Of a stretch of DNA of 61,526 bases, positions 25,806 through 33,177 are shown one piece after another (position 1 is the first letter of the stretch; each line of letters begins with the position of its first letter). This DNA comes from Nostoc sp. WHI (lineage in GTDB: Bacteria > Cyanobacteriota > Cyanobacteriia > Cyanobacteriales > Nostocaceae). Under the pieces are notes generated by a model. The model was not told where the DNA came from. It did no database searches and saw only the letters and a program-made list of their open reading frames with translations. A program made the translations under genes and the position numbers. The stretch is from assembly GCF_015714725.1 (NCBI RefSeq), contig NZ_WBKM01000390.1:1-61526 (forward strand), in the 5' to 3' direction.

Positions 25806-26801
25806 TTAAGCGAAAATATGATCATTAAATACCTCTGCTCTTACCACTCTCCCCTTTCTATTAGTAGTTCCTGCGTACATATATGAATAATATTTTCCAT
25901 ACTTATTATCAGGTTTATTTCTATTCTCTAAGAGTAGTGATTCCAAATTTGTTAGACGTTCAACAACATTGTCTGGTATCTGGTTTATGTGCTTTGCTAA
26001 CTCGACAACAAGCGTAAAGAAATTAGACTTTCTAAACCAAATTGAATCAGATGGTAAAGCCATATCACTAATGGTAGCAAAAGTCTTTATGAGCATAGCT
26101 TTCATGTGATCTTTATTAGGGTATTCATCATTGTATTGAGCGATATAATTTTCAACTTCTTTATCTTGAGGAAAATACCCACCATTTTCAATAGTTGCCA
26201 TTACTAATAATATAAAGTATAAATCAGCCATTCTGGTGAATTCTGATTCATGAAAAACACCATATTCCTGCAAAGAAATATCTTCTAAAATACTCTTGCC
26301 AGTTTTGATAAAATAGCCACTATATATAGCATTATGTATTTCTATATCGTCCAGTTTAAACTCTGTCAAATTAATTCTGCGGAATATTTCTCTGATTGCT
26401 TCCTCTGAGACTTTACCTATATCTCTTACAACAATTTGATATGACAGGAATTCTTCTCTTTTATCTTCTGTTAAATCTTCAAATTTAGGGATTTTATTTA
26501 AGCTTTTATCGTTATCATATTGATGATCAATATACCGTTTTATTGTAGTTAGTCTTTGTTGTCCATCAATAACGTGTTGTGTTGTACGTAGCTTTTTCGT
26601 ATCAATGTCACCTTGACAAACATAAATTTCAGGGAAAGGATATCCTTTTAAAATAGTATCTATAAATTCCTCTTGGTGATCATGAGTCCACACAAACTTT
26701 CGTTGAAAGTCAGGTCTTAATATAAATTTTCCTCCTTCAATATTCTGGTAAATATCAGCAATAGTAGGATTAGTCACTGATGGTTTAATTTGATTTGCCA
26801 T
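25806..26801 (-). CDS. DUF262 (ParB/GmrSD-N-like) protein, probable defence partner
   Basis: A 331-residue protein with the DUF262 pattern: RPDFQRKFVWTHDHQEEFID near residue 29 and VIDGQQRLTTIKRYI near residue 77, the DGQQR motif that in GmrSD and related proteins forms a nucleotide-dependent active site. The C-terminal DUF1524 HNH nuclease found in GmrSD is absent. The ATG at 26801 has a GGTGGAG ribosome site (a GTG at 26810 is also in frame). It overlaps the end of the nucleotidyltransferase gene by 17 bp, so the two are one translational unit. The pair is AT-rich with no HIP1 site, unlike core genes nearby, which suggests transfer. Its likely role is phage or plasmid defence, by inference. 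Confidence 0.75.
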   Translation of the reverse strand: MANQIKPSVTNPTIADIYQNIEGGKFILRPDFQRKFVWTHDHQEEFIDTILKGYPFPEIYVCQGDIDTKKLRTTQHVIDGQQRLTTIKRYIDHQYDNDKSLNKIPKFEDLTEDKREEFLSYQIVVRDIGKVSEEAIREIFRRINLTEFKLDDIEIHNAIYSGYFIKTGKSILEDISLQEYGVFHESEFTRMADLYFILLVMATIENGGYFPQDKEVENYIAQYNDEYPNKDHMKAMLIKTFATISDMALPSDSIWFRKSNFFTLVVELAKHINQIPDNVVERLTNLESLLLENRNKPDNKYGKYYSYMYAGTTNRKGRVVRAEVFNDHIFA

Positions 26802-27411
26802 GTTCTCCACCGATTTCTAAAGATTTTTTTAGATCTATTAATCCACTTACTTCATACATTTCAAAATGTTGATAAGTTTTGAATATACCAGCATTTACTT
26901 TATAGTCACCAACTTCTGATTTACCGTAAGAAATAGAGTTAAAAAAATCAAACCATTTATTCTTTAACTCCTTAACCTTAAACGACAGTGGAAGCTTGTC
27001 AGGCCTTATCCATCCGATTGCTGTGTATTCCAAAAAAGAATGGTACATATTTAACTCATCATGTGTGACTGTTCTTCTTGCTCTCCTTAGTTCCATCTGA
27101 TAAATACAAATAATATCAATAATTCTGTCATATAAGTTCTGCGATACTATAGCAACATCAATGTCTAAGTCATAATCAAAATTTTTCCTTTTACGTGGAC
27201 TAAATCCCAATTTCGCGGAGCCTGTTATGAAAACTTCATGAAAAGCAATATCAAATTTTTCAGAAATTCTTTTTCTAAATTCGTAGTATTTATCTTCTTG
27301 TCCCTCAAAGATATGTGGAGTGCCATGTAAAACTTTTTTCCTGCATAAATCTATTACAGCAGCATCATCTTTAATTTCTTGTAGAGATGATATAAATTCA
27401 TGTACATTCAC
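26785..27411 (-). CDS. Nucleotidyltransferase-fold protein paired with DUF262
   Basis: A 208-residue protein with a polymerase-beta-type nucleotidyltransferase signature: ITGSAKLGFSPRKRKNFDYD then LDIDVAIV, giving G64-S65 and a D-x-D pair within D81/D83/D85. The rest (FLEYTAIGWIRPDKLPLSFK) does not match a family I can name. The fold is used by cyclic-nucleotide synthases, MNT antitoxins and tRNA enzymes, so the substrate is open. The start is a GTG at 27411. Its stop overlaps the DUF262 start, indicating coupled translation. Base composition is AT-rich like its partner. Together they form a compact two-gene module next to toxin-antitoxin genes. Confidence 0.7.
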   Translation of the reverse strand: MNVHEFISSLQEIKDDAAVIDLCRKKVLHGTPHIFEGQEDKYYEFRKRISEKFDIAFHEVFITGSAKLGFSPRKRKNFDYDLDIDVAIVSQNLYDRIIDIICIYQMELRRARRTVTHDELNMYHSFLEYTAIGWIRPDKLPLSFKVKELKNKWFDFFNSISYGKSEVGDYKVNAGIFKTYQHFEMYEVSGLIDLKKSLEIGGEHGKSN

Positions 27412-27556
27412 AGCTATATTTTTCTCAGTAAGGTCTAGCAGTATTTTAAATACTTGGTATATATAATAACATAAATTATATTAAAAAAAGTAAAACTTAG
27501 TAGTGAAGCATAAATATTAAACTTCACTTCCAAGCAATATAAACTAAATCCCTAAC

Positions 27557-27688
27557 CTACGCCCCGACAGCCTCCTTTGCGGCGTACAATACCTCAGCGT
27601 TGATTTTCTTGAAACCGCGATCGCAATTAAATTTACTGGTGCTGCACTAGATTTATATTATGTTAGGTGAAATCATTGCTAAATGGCA
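27557..27688. repeat. Duplicated chlB 3' end, copy 1 (132 bp)
   Basis: The minus strand encodes DRGFKEINAEVLYAAKEAVG(A)-stop, the C-terminus of ChlB, but without the rest of the gene. The copy extends beyond the chlB part, and all 132 bp match copy 2 at 28739-28870 with about ten differences. It ends exactly at the stop codon region of the gene at 27679. Confidence 0.9.
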
Positions 27689-28050
27689 GGTAAAACTTCT
27701 AATTCACTAGGATGAGTTAAAACCTTGCCTAATAGCTCACTGAAATAAACAACTTGATAATTAGGTGCAAGTTCTGTTTGCAGTTGCTTCCACAGACTAA
27801 TTCCTTCTTCTTCAAAAGCCGCTTCAGCCTCTGTACTCACCTCTGGTGAGTTAGTAGGATCTTGCAAATTTAATGTTGCATTGTAAATTTCTTCCCATTT
27901 GTCCAAGCGTTTAATAGTTTCTTGAATTAATGGCAATGTTTTTGGGTCAATATTGCCAACTTTCTCAGGACTTACCCACCATAGCGGATAGCATCCATAG
28001 TCAGCCATAAGTTTGATTTTTTCTATATTAAACTGTCTGTCTTGTATCAT
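27679..28050 (-). CDS. Unknown 123-aa protein in the DUF6883/DUF4926 cassette, possible immunity protein
   Basis: I do not recognise the family. From the ATG at 28050 the product begins MIQDRQFNIEKIKLMADYGC, followed by YPLWWVSPEKVGNIDPKTLP, and ends ELLGKVLTHPSELEVLPAI. It is acidic, helical and cytosolic, which suits an immunity or antitoxin protein. The longer frame to 28113 overlaps the preceding gene further and adds a hydrophobic stretch that does not look like part of the protein. Its start overlaps the DUF4926 stop by 23 bp, so the three minus-strand genes from 28627 to 27679 are one operon. Its stop codon lies within the chlB-tail repeat. Confidence 0.6.
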   Translation of the reverse strand: MIQDRQFNIEKIKLMADYGCYPLWWVSPEKVGNIDPKTLPLIQETIKRLDKWEEIYNATLNLQDPTNSPEVSTEAEAAFEEEGISLWKQLQTELAPNYQVVYFSELLGKVLTHPSELEVLPAI

Positions 28051-28279
28051 GTTCAATACTTCCCCAAGTTTCAGGTAGAGGATTGACCCAGGAAATAGGC
28101 ACAGAAACAACATCTAGAGTTTCATCATCTTTAAAGATTTCTAAAATATATCCTGGCTCTTGCTGAGTTTTAGTAGGACGCAGATGATCCAACACAACCC
28201 CTCTATCACCAGCTTTTACAGGGCTGTTAGGAACATGCTGCTTCAGTTCTACCCACTGAAATAAACTAGCTGTTGTCAT
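28028..28279 (-). CDS. DUF4926-type small protein
   Basis: An 83-residue protein with the DUF4926 outline: FQWVELKQHVPNSPVKAGDR, then GVVLDHLRPT, EPGYILEIFKDDETLDVVSV. This SH3-like small domain frequently follows a DUF6883 gene in cyanobacteria and is thought of as the partner or antitoxin of such proteins. Here it lies 3 bp after the DUF6883 stop and overlaps the next gene. The pairing is seen in the sequence. The toxin-antitoxin reading is an inference. Confidence 0.65.
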   Translation of the reverse strand: MTTASLFQWVELKQHVPNSPVKAGDRGVVLDHLRPTKTQQEPGYILEIFKDDETLDVVSVPISWVNPLPETWGSIEHDTRQTV

Positions 28280-28282
28280 CGT

Positions 28283-28627
28283 TTAATTCTCCCGTGATTT
28301 ATCAGGATATAGTGTTATAAATCTAACAAATTCTGTTTCTTCATCTTGTTGCCAGATAGTAATTACCTTAATTAATAGACCATTAGGCCCAGACCACTCG
28401 CTTTTAACCTCAAATTGAGTCCCCCAATCACTACGGGTGACTTTTGCAATTTCAGAACCTTCTACAGCATTTATTATATCGTTCTTAAGAAGTTCCCAGT
28501 TGTCAAGATTATATCCTGCTAAAGCTAAGTATCTTGATTTATCACTTTTAGGTTGATAAACAAGTAGGTATTTAGTTATTTTTTCATCTTGAATTATTAA
28601 ACATGATGGCATTTTCATTAGTGTCAT
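28283..28627 (-). CDS. DUF6883-type protein, candidate toxin
   Basis: A 114-residue protein. Elements of the DUF6883 pattern are visible: EKITKYLLVYQPKSDKSRYL, AGYNLDNWELLKNDIINAV, then VTRSDWGTQFEVKSEWSGPN and LIKVITIWQQDEETEFVRFI ending in TLYPDK. DUF6883 domains also occur at the C-terminus of polymorphic toxins. Three possible ATG starts lie within the first six codons, and the first is used here. It opens the three-gene cassette between chlB-tail copies 1 and 2. Confidence 0.6.
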   Translation of the reverse strand: MTLMKMPSCLIIQDEKITKYLLVYQPKSDKSRYLALAGYNLDNWELLKNDIINAVEGSEIAKVTRSDWGTQFEVKSEWSGPNGLLIKVITIWQQDEETEFVRFITLYPDKSREN

Positions 28628-28684
28628 TTATAACAGATTTATTATTTTTAATTTAGCAGCGAACAATACGAAATAAATAAGCAA

Positions 28685-28711
28685 AAAGGGCATCCATACA
28701 GGACACCCTTT
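28685..28711 (-). terminator. Rho-independent terminator on the minus strand
   Basis: On the minus strand AAAGGGTGTCC-TGTAT-GGATGCCCTTT forms a stem with two mispairs, followed directly by TTGC. It lies downstream of the small membrane-protein gene and of chlB-tail copy 2, in front of the DUF6883 cassette. Confidence 0.6.
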
Positions 28712-28738
28712 AGTTTAAATAATTGCTAACTCCCAAAT

Positions 28739-28870
28739 CTACGCCCCGACAGCCTCCTTCGCGGCGTACAATACCTCAGCATTGATTTCTTTGAAACCGC
28801 GATCGCAATTAAATTTCTTGGTGCTGGACTAGATTTATATTCTGTTACATGAAATCATTGCTAAATAGCA
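28739..28870. repeat. Duplicated chlB 3' end, copy 2 (132 bp)
   Basis: Same structure as copy 1: on the minus strand it encodes the ChlB C-terminus with a stop (KEAVGA), and continues in the shared non-chlB sequence (CTAGATTTATATTCTGTTAC). It separates the DUF6883 cassette from the small membrane-protein gene. Over the 61 bp shared with the real chlB end it differs at about two positions. Confidence 0.9.
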
Positions 28871-28874
28871 GTTA

Positions 28875-29156
28875 TTATTCAGACCTTGTATTCCTTTCTA
28901 TGCGGCTTAAAAGGTCGATGATTGCTATCAATACTGCTGTAAATATATTTATAATAATGCAGGTAATCCCTGCATAAATTAAATACGCAAAAACTATTAT
29001 ATTAAATCCACCAAACATGAAAATTGAAAATATGACAAGAGAAAAAACGATTACAATAAAAAAATAAGCGATGAACTGAACTCTTTTTAGAGTCGTAATT
29101 AATCTGGTGTGTAGTCGATTTTCGTTAGGACTACTAGGTAATTGATTGCTGCTCAT
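28875..29156 (-). CDS. Small two-helix membrane protein
   Basis: From the ATG at 29156 (a TTG at 29177 is also in frame) a 93-residue product has a polar N-terminus (MSSNQLPSSPNENRLHTRL) and two long hydrophobic segments, FIAYFFIVIVFSLVIFSIFM and FAYLIYAGITCIIINIFTAV, then a short basic-acidic tail. I do not recognise the family. It is the only gene between chlB-tail copy 2 and chlB itself. Small two-span proteins occur as holin-like effectors in defence and toxin modules, but nothing here proves that. Confidence 0.5.
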   Translation of the reverse strand: MSSNQLPSSPNENRLHTRLITTLKRVQFIAYFFIVIVFSLVIFSIFMFGGFNIIVFAYLIYAGITCIIINIFTAVLIAIIDLLSRIERNTRSE

Positions 29157-29216
29157 AAATATCTCATTTTTAATCAATTAGTTTGTTTGCCCAGGAAAAT
29201 TTTTTTGATAATAAGC

Positions 29217-29248
29217 AGAAGAGTGTTCTTTCAAAGAAACACTCTTCT
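29217..29248. terminator. Hairpin downstream of chlB
   Basis: AGAAGAGTGTT and AACACTCTTCT form an 11-bp stem with a 10-base loop, 46 bp past the chlB stop. There is no T-run on the minus strand, so termination is only likely. Confidence 0.5.
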
Positions 29249-29293
29249 ATGGAATTCTAGGTATCAGTTTTATAGCTGATAACTAAATTATCA

Positions 29294-30820
29294 TTAAGCT
29301 CCGACAGATTCCTTCGCGGCGTACAATACCTCAGCATTGATTTCTTTGAAACCGCGATCGCGCGCAAATTTTTCAGTATTACGCTTCACTTTACCGCGCA
29401 CAAATCCAGGAATCTTATTCAATTCTGCTTGACCATCTTTTGTCCAATTCAAATCAGAATCCGCAGAAATTCCCCTAGTAATTACTTCTTTGGTATCATG
29501 ACCACCGAAGATTTCTAACAAGTGATCTTCCATTCCCAAAGTGAAGGAATTGTAAATCAAATCTGTAATCTGATTCGTGCCTTCGTAACCCATAAATGGT
29601 TTGTAACCAATGGGGAAGTTTTGGACGTGGATTGGTGCAGCAATTACGCCGCAGGGAATATCTAAGCGCTTACCAACGTGGCGTTCCATTTGGGTGCCGA
29701 AAATGGCGGAGGGTTCGACACGAGCGATCGCATCCCCAATTTCACCATGATCTTCGGAAATTAGCACTTCATCGCAATACTCGCTAACTTGTTCGCGGAA
29801 CCAGTCTGCATCATATTTACAGTAAGTTCCAGCCCAAACAACATGAATCCCCATTTCTCGCGCCAGAATCTTGGTGATGGCGGCGGCGTGGGTGTTGTCA
29901 CCAAAAACCACAGCTTTTTTGCCAGTCAAGTTTTGACAGTCAATCGAACGAGAGAACCAAGCAGCCTGAGATACATACAAGGTTTGCTCATTGATGAAGT
30001 TTTCATAGTCAACTTCTGCACCTTGAGCGTTAATTACCTGCTGAATTTTGCGAATACAACGGGCAGTTTCCACTACACCCATTGGAGTAATATCTACATA
30101 AGGTGTGCCGAATTGTTCTTCTAGGTAACGAGCTGTGGTCAAACCGAGTTCACGGTAAGGCACCAAGTTAAACCAGGCTTTCGGCATCTTCTTCAAGTCG
30201 TTCACCGAAGCACCTTCGGGAATTAAGGTATTTATCTCAATCCCCAAGTCAGCCATCAGCCGTTTCAGTTCGGTGCAGTCGTGATTATTGTGGAAACCAA
30301 GGGTAGTAGTACCAATAATGTTAACTGAGGGCTTTTCAGTTTTGCCTTCTGGCAATTCGCCCCGTCTTCGAGCTTTTTCAATGTAGTATTGGACGATTTG
30401 ATCCAAAGTGCGATCGGCGGCTTGCAGTTCGTTGTAGCGGTAGTGGTTCACATCCGCCAACATTACATCTCCTTTCGCTTCCAACTGCGATCGCTCGACA
30501 AAGTTGTGCAAATCCTCTTGTAAAATGCTAGAGGTGCAGGTAGGAGTTAACACAATCAGATCCGGGTGTTCCTCGGCATCCTTGCGAATGATGTTATCTA
30601 CCACCTTTTCTTGAGAACCGCGTGCCAAAACGTTGCGATCGACGACACTGGTTGTCACCGGAGTAAAATCCCTCTCCCGCGATAGCATGGAGCGCATGAC
30701 GTTAAAGTAGTCATCGCCAATGGGGGCGTGCATGATCGCATGAACGTTTTTAAAAGAAGTAGCAATTCGCAGAGTGCCGATGTGGGCTGGGCCTGCATAC
30801 ATCCAATAAGCCAATTTCAT
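29294..30820 (-). CDS. chlB: Light-independent protochlorophyllide reductase subunit B
   Basis: A 508-residue protein matching ChlB/BchB over its full length: MKLAYWMYAGPAHIGTLRIA start, D36 (the aspartate ligand of the 4Fe-4S cluster shared with ChlN), LIVLTPTCTSSILQEDLHNF, IPCGVIAAPIHVQNFPIGYK and the C-terminus EINAEVLYAAKESVGA. With ChlN and the ATPase ChlL it reduces protochlorophyllide in the dark, using a nitrogenase-like mechanism. chlL and chlN are not in this window. The ATG at 30820 has AAGGGAGAAC upstream. Its final 61 bp is repeated twice downstream (27557 and 28739). Confidence 0.97.
   Translation of the reverse strand: MKLAYWMYAGPAHIGTLRIATSFKNVHAIMHAPIGDDYFNVMRSMLSRERDFTPVTTSVVDRNVLARGSQEKVVDNIIRKDAEEHPDLIVLTPTCTSSILQEDLHNFVERSQLEAKGDVMLADVNHYRYNELQAADRTLDQIVQYYIEKARRRGELPEGKTEKPSVNIIGTTTLGFHNNHDCTELKRLMADLGIEINTLIPEGASVNDLKKMPKAWFNLVPYRELGLTTARYLEEQFGTPYVDITPMGVVETARCIRKIQQVINAQGAEVDYENFINEQTLYVSQAAWFSRSIDCQNLTGKKAVVFGDNTHAAAITKILAREMGIHVVWAGTYCKYDADWFREQVSEYCDEVLISEDHGEIGDAIARVEPSAIFGTQMERHVGKRLDIPCGVIAAPIHVQNFPIGYKPFMGYEGTNQITDLIYNSFTLGMEDHLLEIFGGHDTKEVITRGISADSDLNWTKDGQAELNKIPGFVRGKVKRNTEKFARDRGFKEINAEVLYAAKESVGA
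29301..29361. repeat. chlB 3' end, resident copy of the three-fold repeat
   Basis: The segment from CCGACAG to GCGATCGC inside the real chlB end is the part shared with copies at 27557-27688 and 28739-28870. The resident copy encodes KESVGA and stop TAA, while the other two encode KEAVGA and stop TAG, so they come from a different chlB allele. Confidence 0.85.
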
Positions 30821-31291
30821 GCTTTTGTTCTCCCTTTTAAACTCAAATAACTAAAGTAAGTGGGCGTAAAAAAAATATAAGATAAACCTAACCCCTTCGG
30901 TGCGTAGTTTACCGCCGTAGGCATCGCGCAGCGTGCTGTTGGCAGAGAAGGGAATTAGGATTAAAGCCTCTGCCCTGCAAAGAGAGAGGTCTTATATTTA
31001 ATTCAGCCCATCTACTTATAAGTGCTTGATTATTATTAAATCGTTTCTAATTTTCTCAAACCTGCTGGCTGATAAAAAATAAGGTTTGTTGCGGGTTTTA
31101 CGGAAGGCGATGAAGCTGAAACCTAGTTACCGCTTAAAATGCAGCTATCTATTTGAACAACATTCCTGTTGTTTTTGTAAAAAAATCTTAATGTTTCGGT
31201 AAATCTGTTTATTAATTTCTCGTTCCCTAGTCAGTTGCGTTTTTACGTAATTCGCTAGGATGTACACAAGCTCATTTTCAGTATAACAATT
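30821..31291. other. Noncoding region between divergent chlB and Uma2 genes
   Basis: About 470 bp. A dispersed-repeat-like piece (GCCGTAGGCATCGCGCAGCG) lies near 30914. No gene or clear promoter boxes were identified. It must contain the chlB promoter. Confidence 0.4.
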
Positions 31292-31990
31292 ATGGTGAAA
31301 ACACCCTCCCAGCCTTGGACAATTCCTCCTCTAGAAAATGGCGACAAACTCACCCGCTATGAGTTTGAGCGTCGCTATAATGCCACCCCTAGCGTAAAAA
31401 AAGCTGAATTAACCGAAGGGATTGTCTATATTATGCCTGCTGCTCTGCGTTTCCGAAGTCACGGTCAACCGCATGGTTGGATTTTGGCATGGCTTGGTAC
31501 TTATGAAGCTGCAACTCCTGGTGTAGCGTTGGGAGTTGAACCTACCGTCCGCTTAGACTTAGATAACGAACCTCAACCCGATGCTGTTCTCCTGATTGTA
31601 CCGGAAGCAGGTGGTCAAACGCGGCTGAGTGAAGATGATTATATTGAAGGTGCGCCAGAGTTAGTTGTGGAAATTGCTGCTAGTAGTGCGGCTATTCACC
31701 TTCATGGCAAAAAACAGGCTTATCGTCGCAACGGTGTCAAAGAATATATTGTTTGGCAAGTTTTAGACCAAAAATTGACTTGGTTTTCTCTTGAACAGGG
31801 TGAATATCTGGAATTAGTACCTGACAATGAAGGCGTTTTCCGAAGTCGGGTATTTCCAGGGTTGTGGTTAACGGTAACGGAGTTATTAGCAGGTAATATG
31901 CAGGGTGTGTTGAAGGTTTTACAAGCAGGTTTGCAGTCTGCTGAACATGGGGATTTTGTCAATAAATTAGATTCAATCATACGTGAATAA
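31292..31990 (+). CDS. Uma2 family (DUF820) putative endonuclease
   Basis: A 232-residue protein of the Uma2/DUF820 family, a PD-(D/E)XK-like nuclease fold that is greatly expanded in cyanobacteria. Visible landmarks are KAELTEGIVYIMPAA, NEPQPDAVLLIVPE (the PD aspartate), PELVVEIAASSAAIHLHGKK (the E-x-K-like core) and AYRRNGVKEYIVWQVLDQKL. The role of this family is not established, and it is often called a restriction-like nuclease because of the fold. It has its own promoter region and is followed by 235 bp of noncoding DNA before the methylase. Confidence 0.85.
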   Translation: MVKTPSQPWTIPPLENGDKLTRYEFERRYNATPSVKKAELTEGIVYIMPAALRFRSHGQPHGWILAWLGTYEAATPGVALGVEPTVRLDLDNEPQPDAVLLIVPEAGGQTRLSEDDYIEGAPELVVEIAASSAAIHLHGKKQAYRRNGVKEYIVWQVLDQKLTWFSLEQGEYLELVPDNEGVFRSRVFPGLWLTVTELLAGNMQGVLKVLQAGLQSAEHGDFVNKLDSIIRE

Positions 31991-32225
31991 GTTAATTTTA
32001 ATACTTTGAAATACGTGATAAAAGTCATTAACAGGTATTTAAGTCGCTGTTAATTGTGCTTCTGTCATGACTTTTTGTTCCTAAAAATACAAACAAATCT
32101 GAGAATTAGGCGCTTAGTGTCAATTATTTCTACTAATTGCTTTAATTTATGCTATAGTGATTAAACAAAATTAGTACGCATGAACTAATATTAAAAAGTT
32201 TGCTACATCTTTACAGATTAAGCCA

Positions 32226-33158
32226 ATGCTTCTAACTCTCTCAACGATTCCAACAGTTCCAAAGCCTTTTTTGAAATGGGCTGGTGGTAAAAGCCAGTTA
32301 ATCGAGCAAATAAACAATTTTTTCCCAAATGAATTATTTAACGGCTCAATCAAAAGGTATATCGAACCTTTTATAGGGGCTGGTGCAGTCTTTTTCTACA
32401 TAGCACATAAATATGATATTCAAGAATTATTTATTTCTGATATCAATGCAGAATTAGTCATAGCATACAAGACAATTCAATATAATGTAAATGATTTAAT
32501 TAAAATTTTATCTGAAATTACAACGAAATATTTGTCTTTTGATGAAATTGAGAAAAGCAAATATTTCTATCAAATGAGAACACAATTTAACAGCCAAAGA
32601 AAACACATAAACTTGGATAATTACCATTTTGAATGGATAGAAAGAACTGCCCAACTTATTTTTTTGAACAAAACTTGTTTTAATGGACTTTTTCGTGTCA
32701 ATTCTAAAGGCGATTTTAATGTTCCAGCAGGCAAATATAAAAAACCGAGTATTTACGATCCAGAAAACTTGAAATCTGTTGCTCAAATTCTACAAAATAC
32801 TCAAATTTATTATGGAGATTTTACTGAATGCGAAAAGTTTGTTAATGAGAAAACATTCGTCTATTTTGACCCACCCTATAGACCAATTAGTAATACATCT
32901 AACTTTACATCTTATTCACAACTGCCATTTAATGACTCTGAACAATTAAAGTTACGAGATTATTTTAAAAAACTAGATAATAAAGGCGCATTAATTATGC
33001 TTAGTAACTCCGACCCTAAAAATGAAAATATAAATGATAATTTTTTTGAAAATGCTTATGCTGGTTACCAAATAGAGAGGGTTAGAGCCACACGAAATAT
33101 AAATAGCAATGCGTTAAAACGAAACTCAATCAATGAACTATTAATTATGAATTATTAG
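32226..33158 (+). CDS. DNA adenine methyltransferase, Dam/DpnM type
   Basis: A 310-residue N6-adenine methylase with KPFLKWAGGKSQLIEQI (motif X), FIGAGAVFFYI (AdoMet motif I), LNKTCFNGLFRVN and the catalytic DPPY at 215-218. This is the D12/Dam class that methylates GATC. It is followed 19 bp later by a DpnII-like endonuclease, so it is the protective half of a type II restriction-modification system. The gene is AT-rich and has no HIP1 octamer, unlike core genes in the window, suggesting recent acquisition. Confidence 0.92.
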   Translation: MLLTLSTIPTVPKPFLKWAGGKSQLIEQINNFFPNELFNGSIKRYIEPFIGAGAVFFYIAHKYDIQELFISDINAELVIAYKTIQYNVNDLIKILSEITTKYLSFDEIEKSKYFYQMRTQFNSQRKHINLDNYHFEWIERTAQLIFLNKTCFNGLFRVNSKGDFNVPAGKYKKPSIYDPENLKSVAQILQNTQIYYGDFTECEKFVNEKTFVYFDPPYRPISNTSNFTSYSQLPFNDSEQLKLRDYFKKLDNKGALIMLSNSDPKNENINDNFFENAYAGYQIERVRATRNINSNALKRNSINELLIMNY

Positions 33159-33177
33159 ATAATAAGTTAAACCAGAG

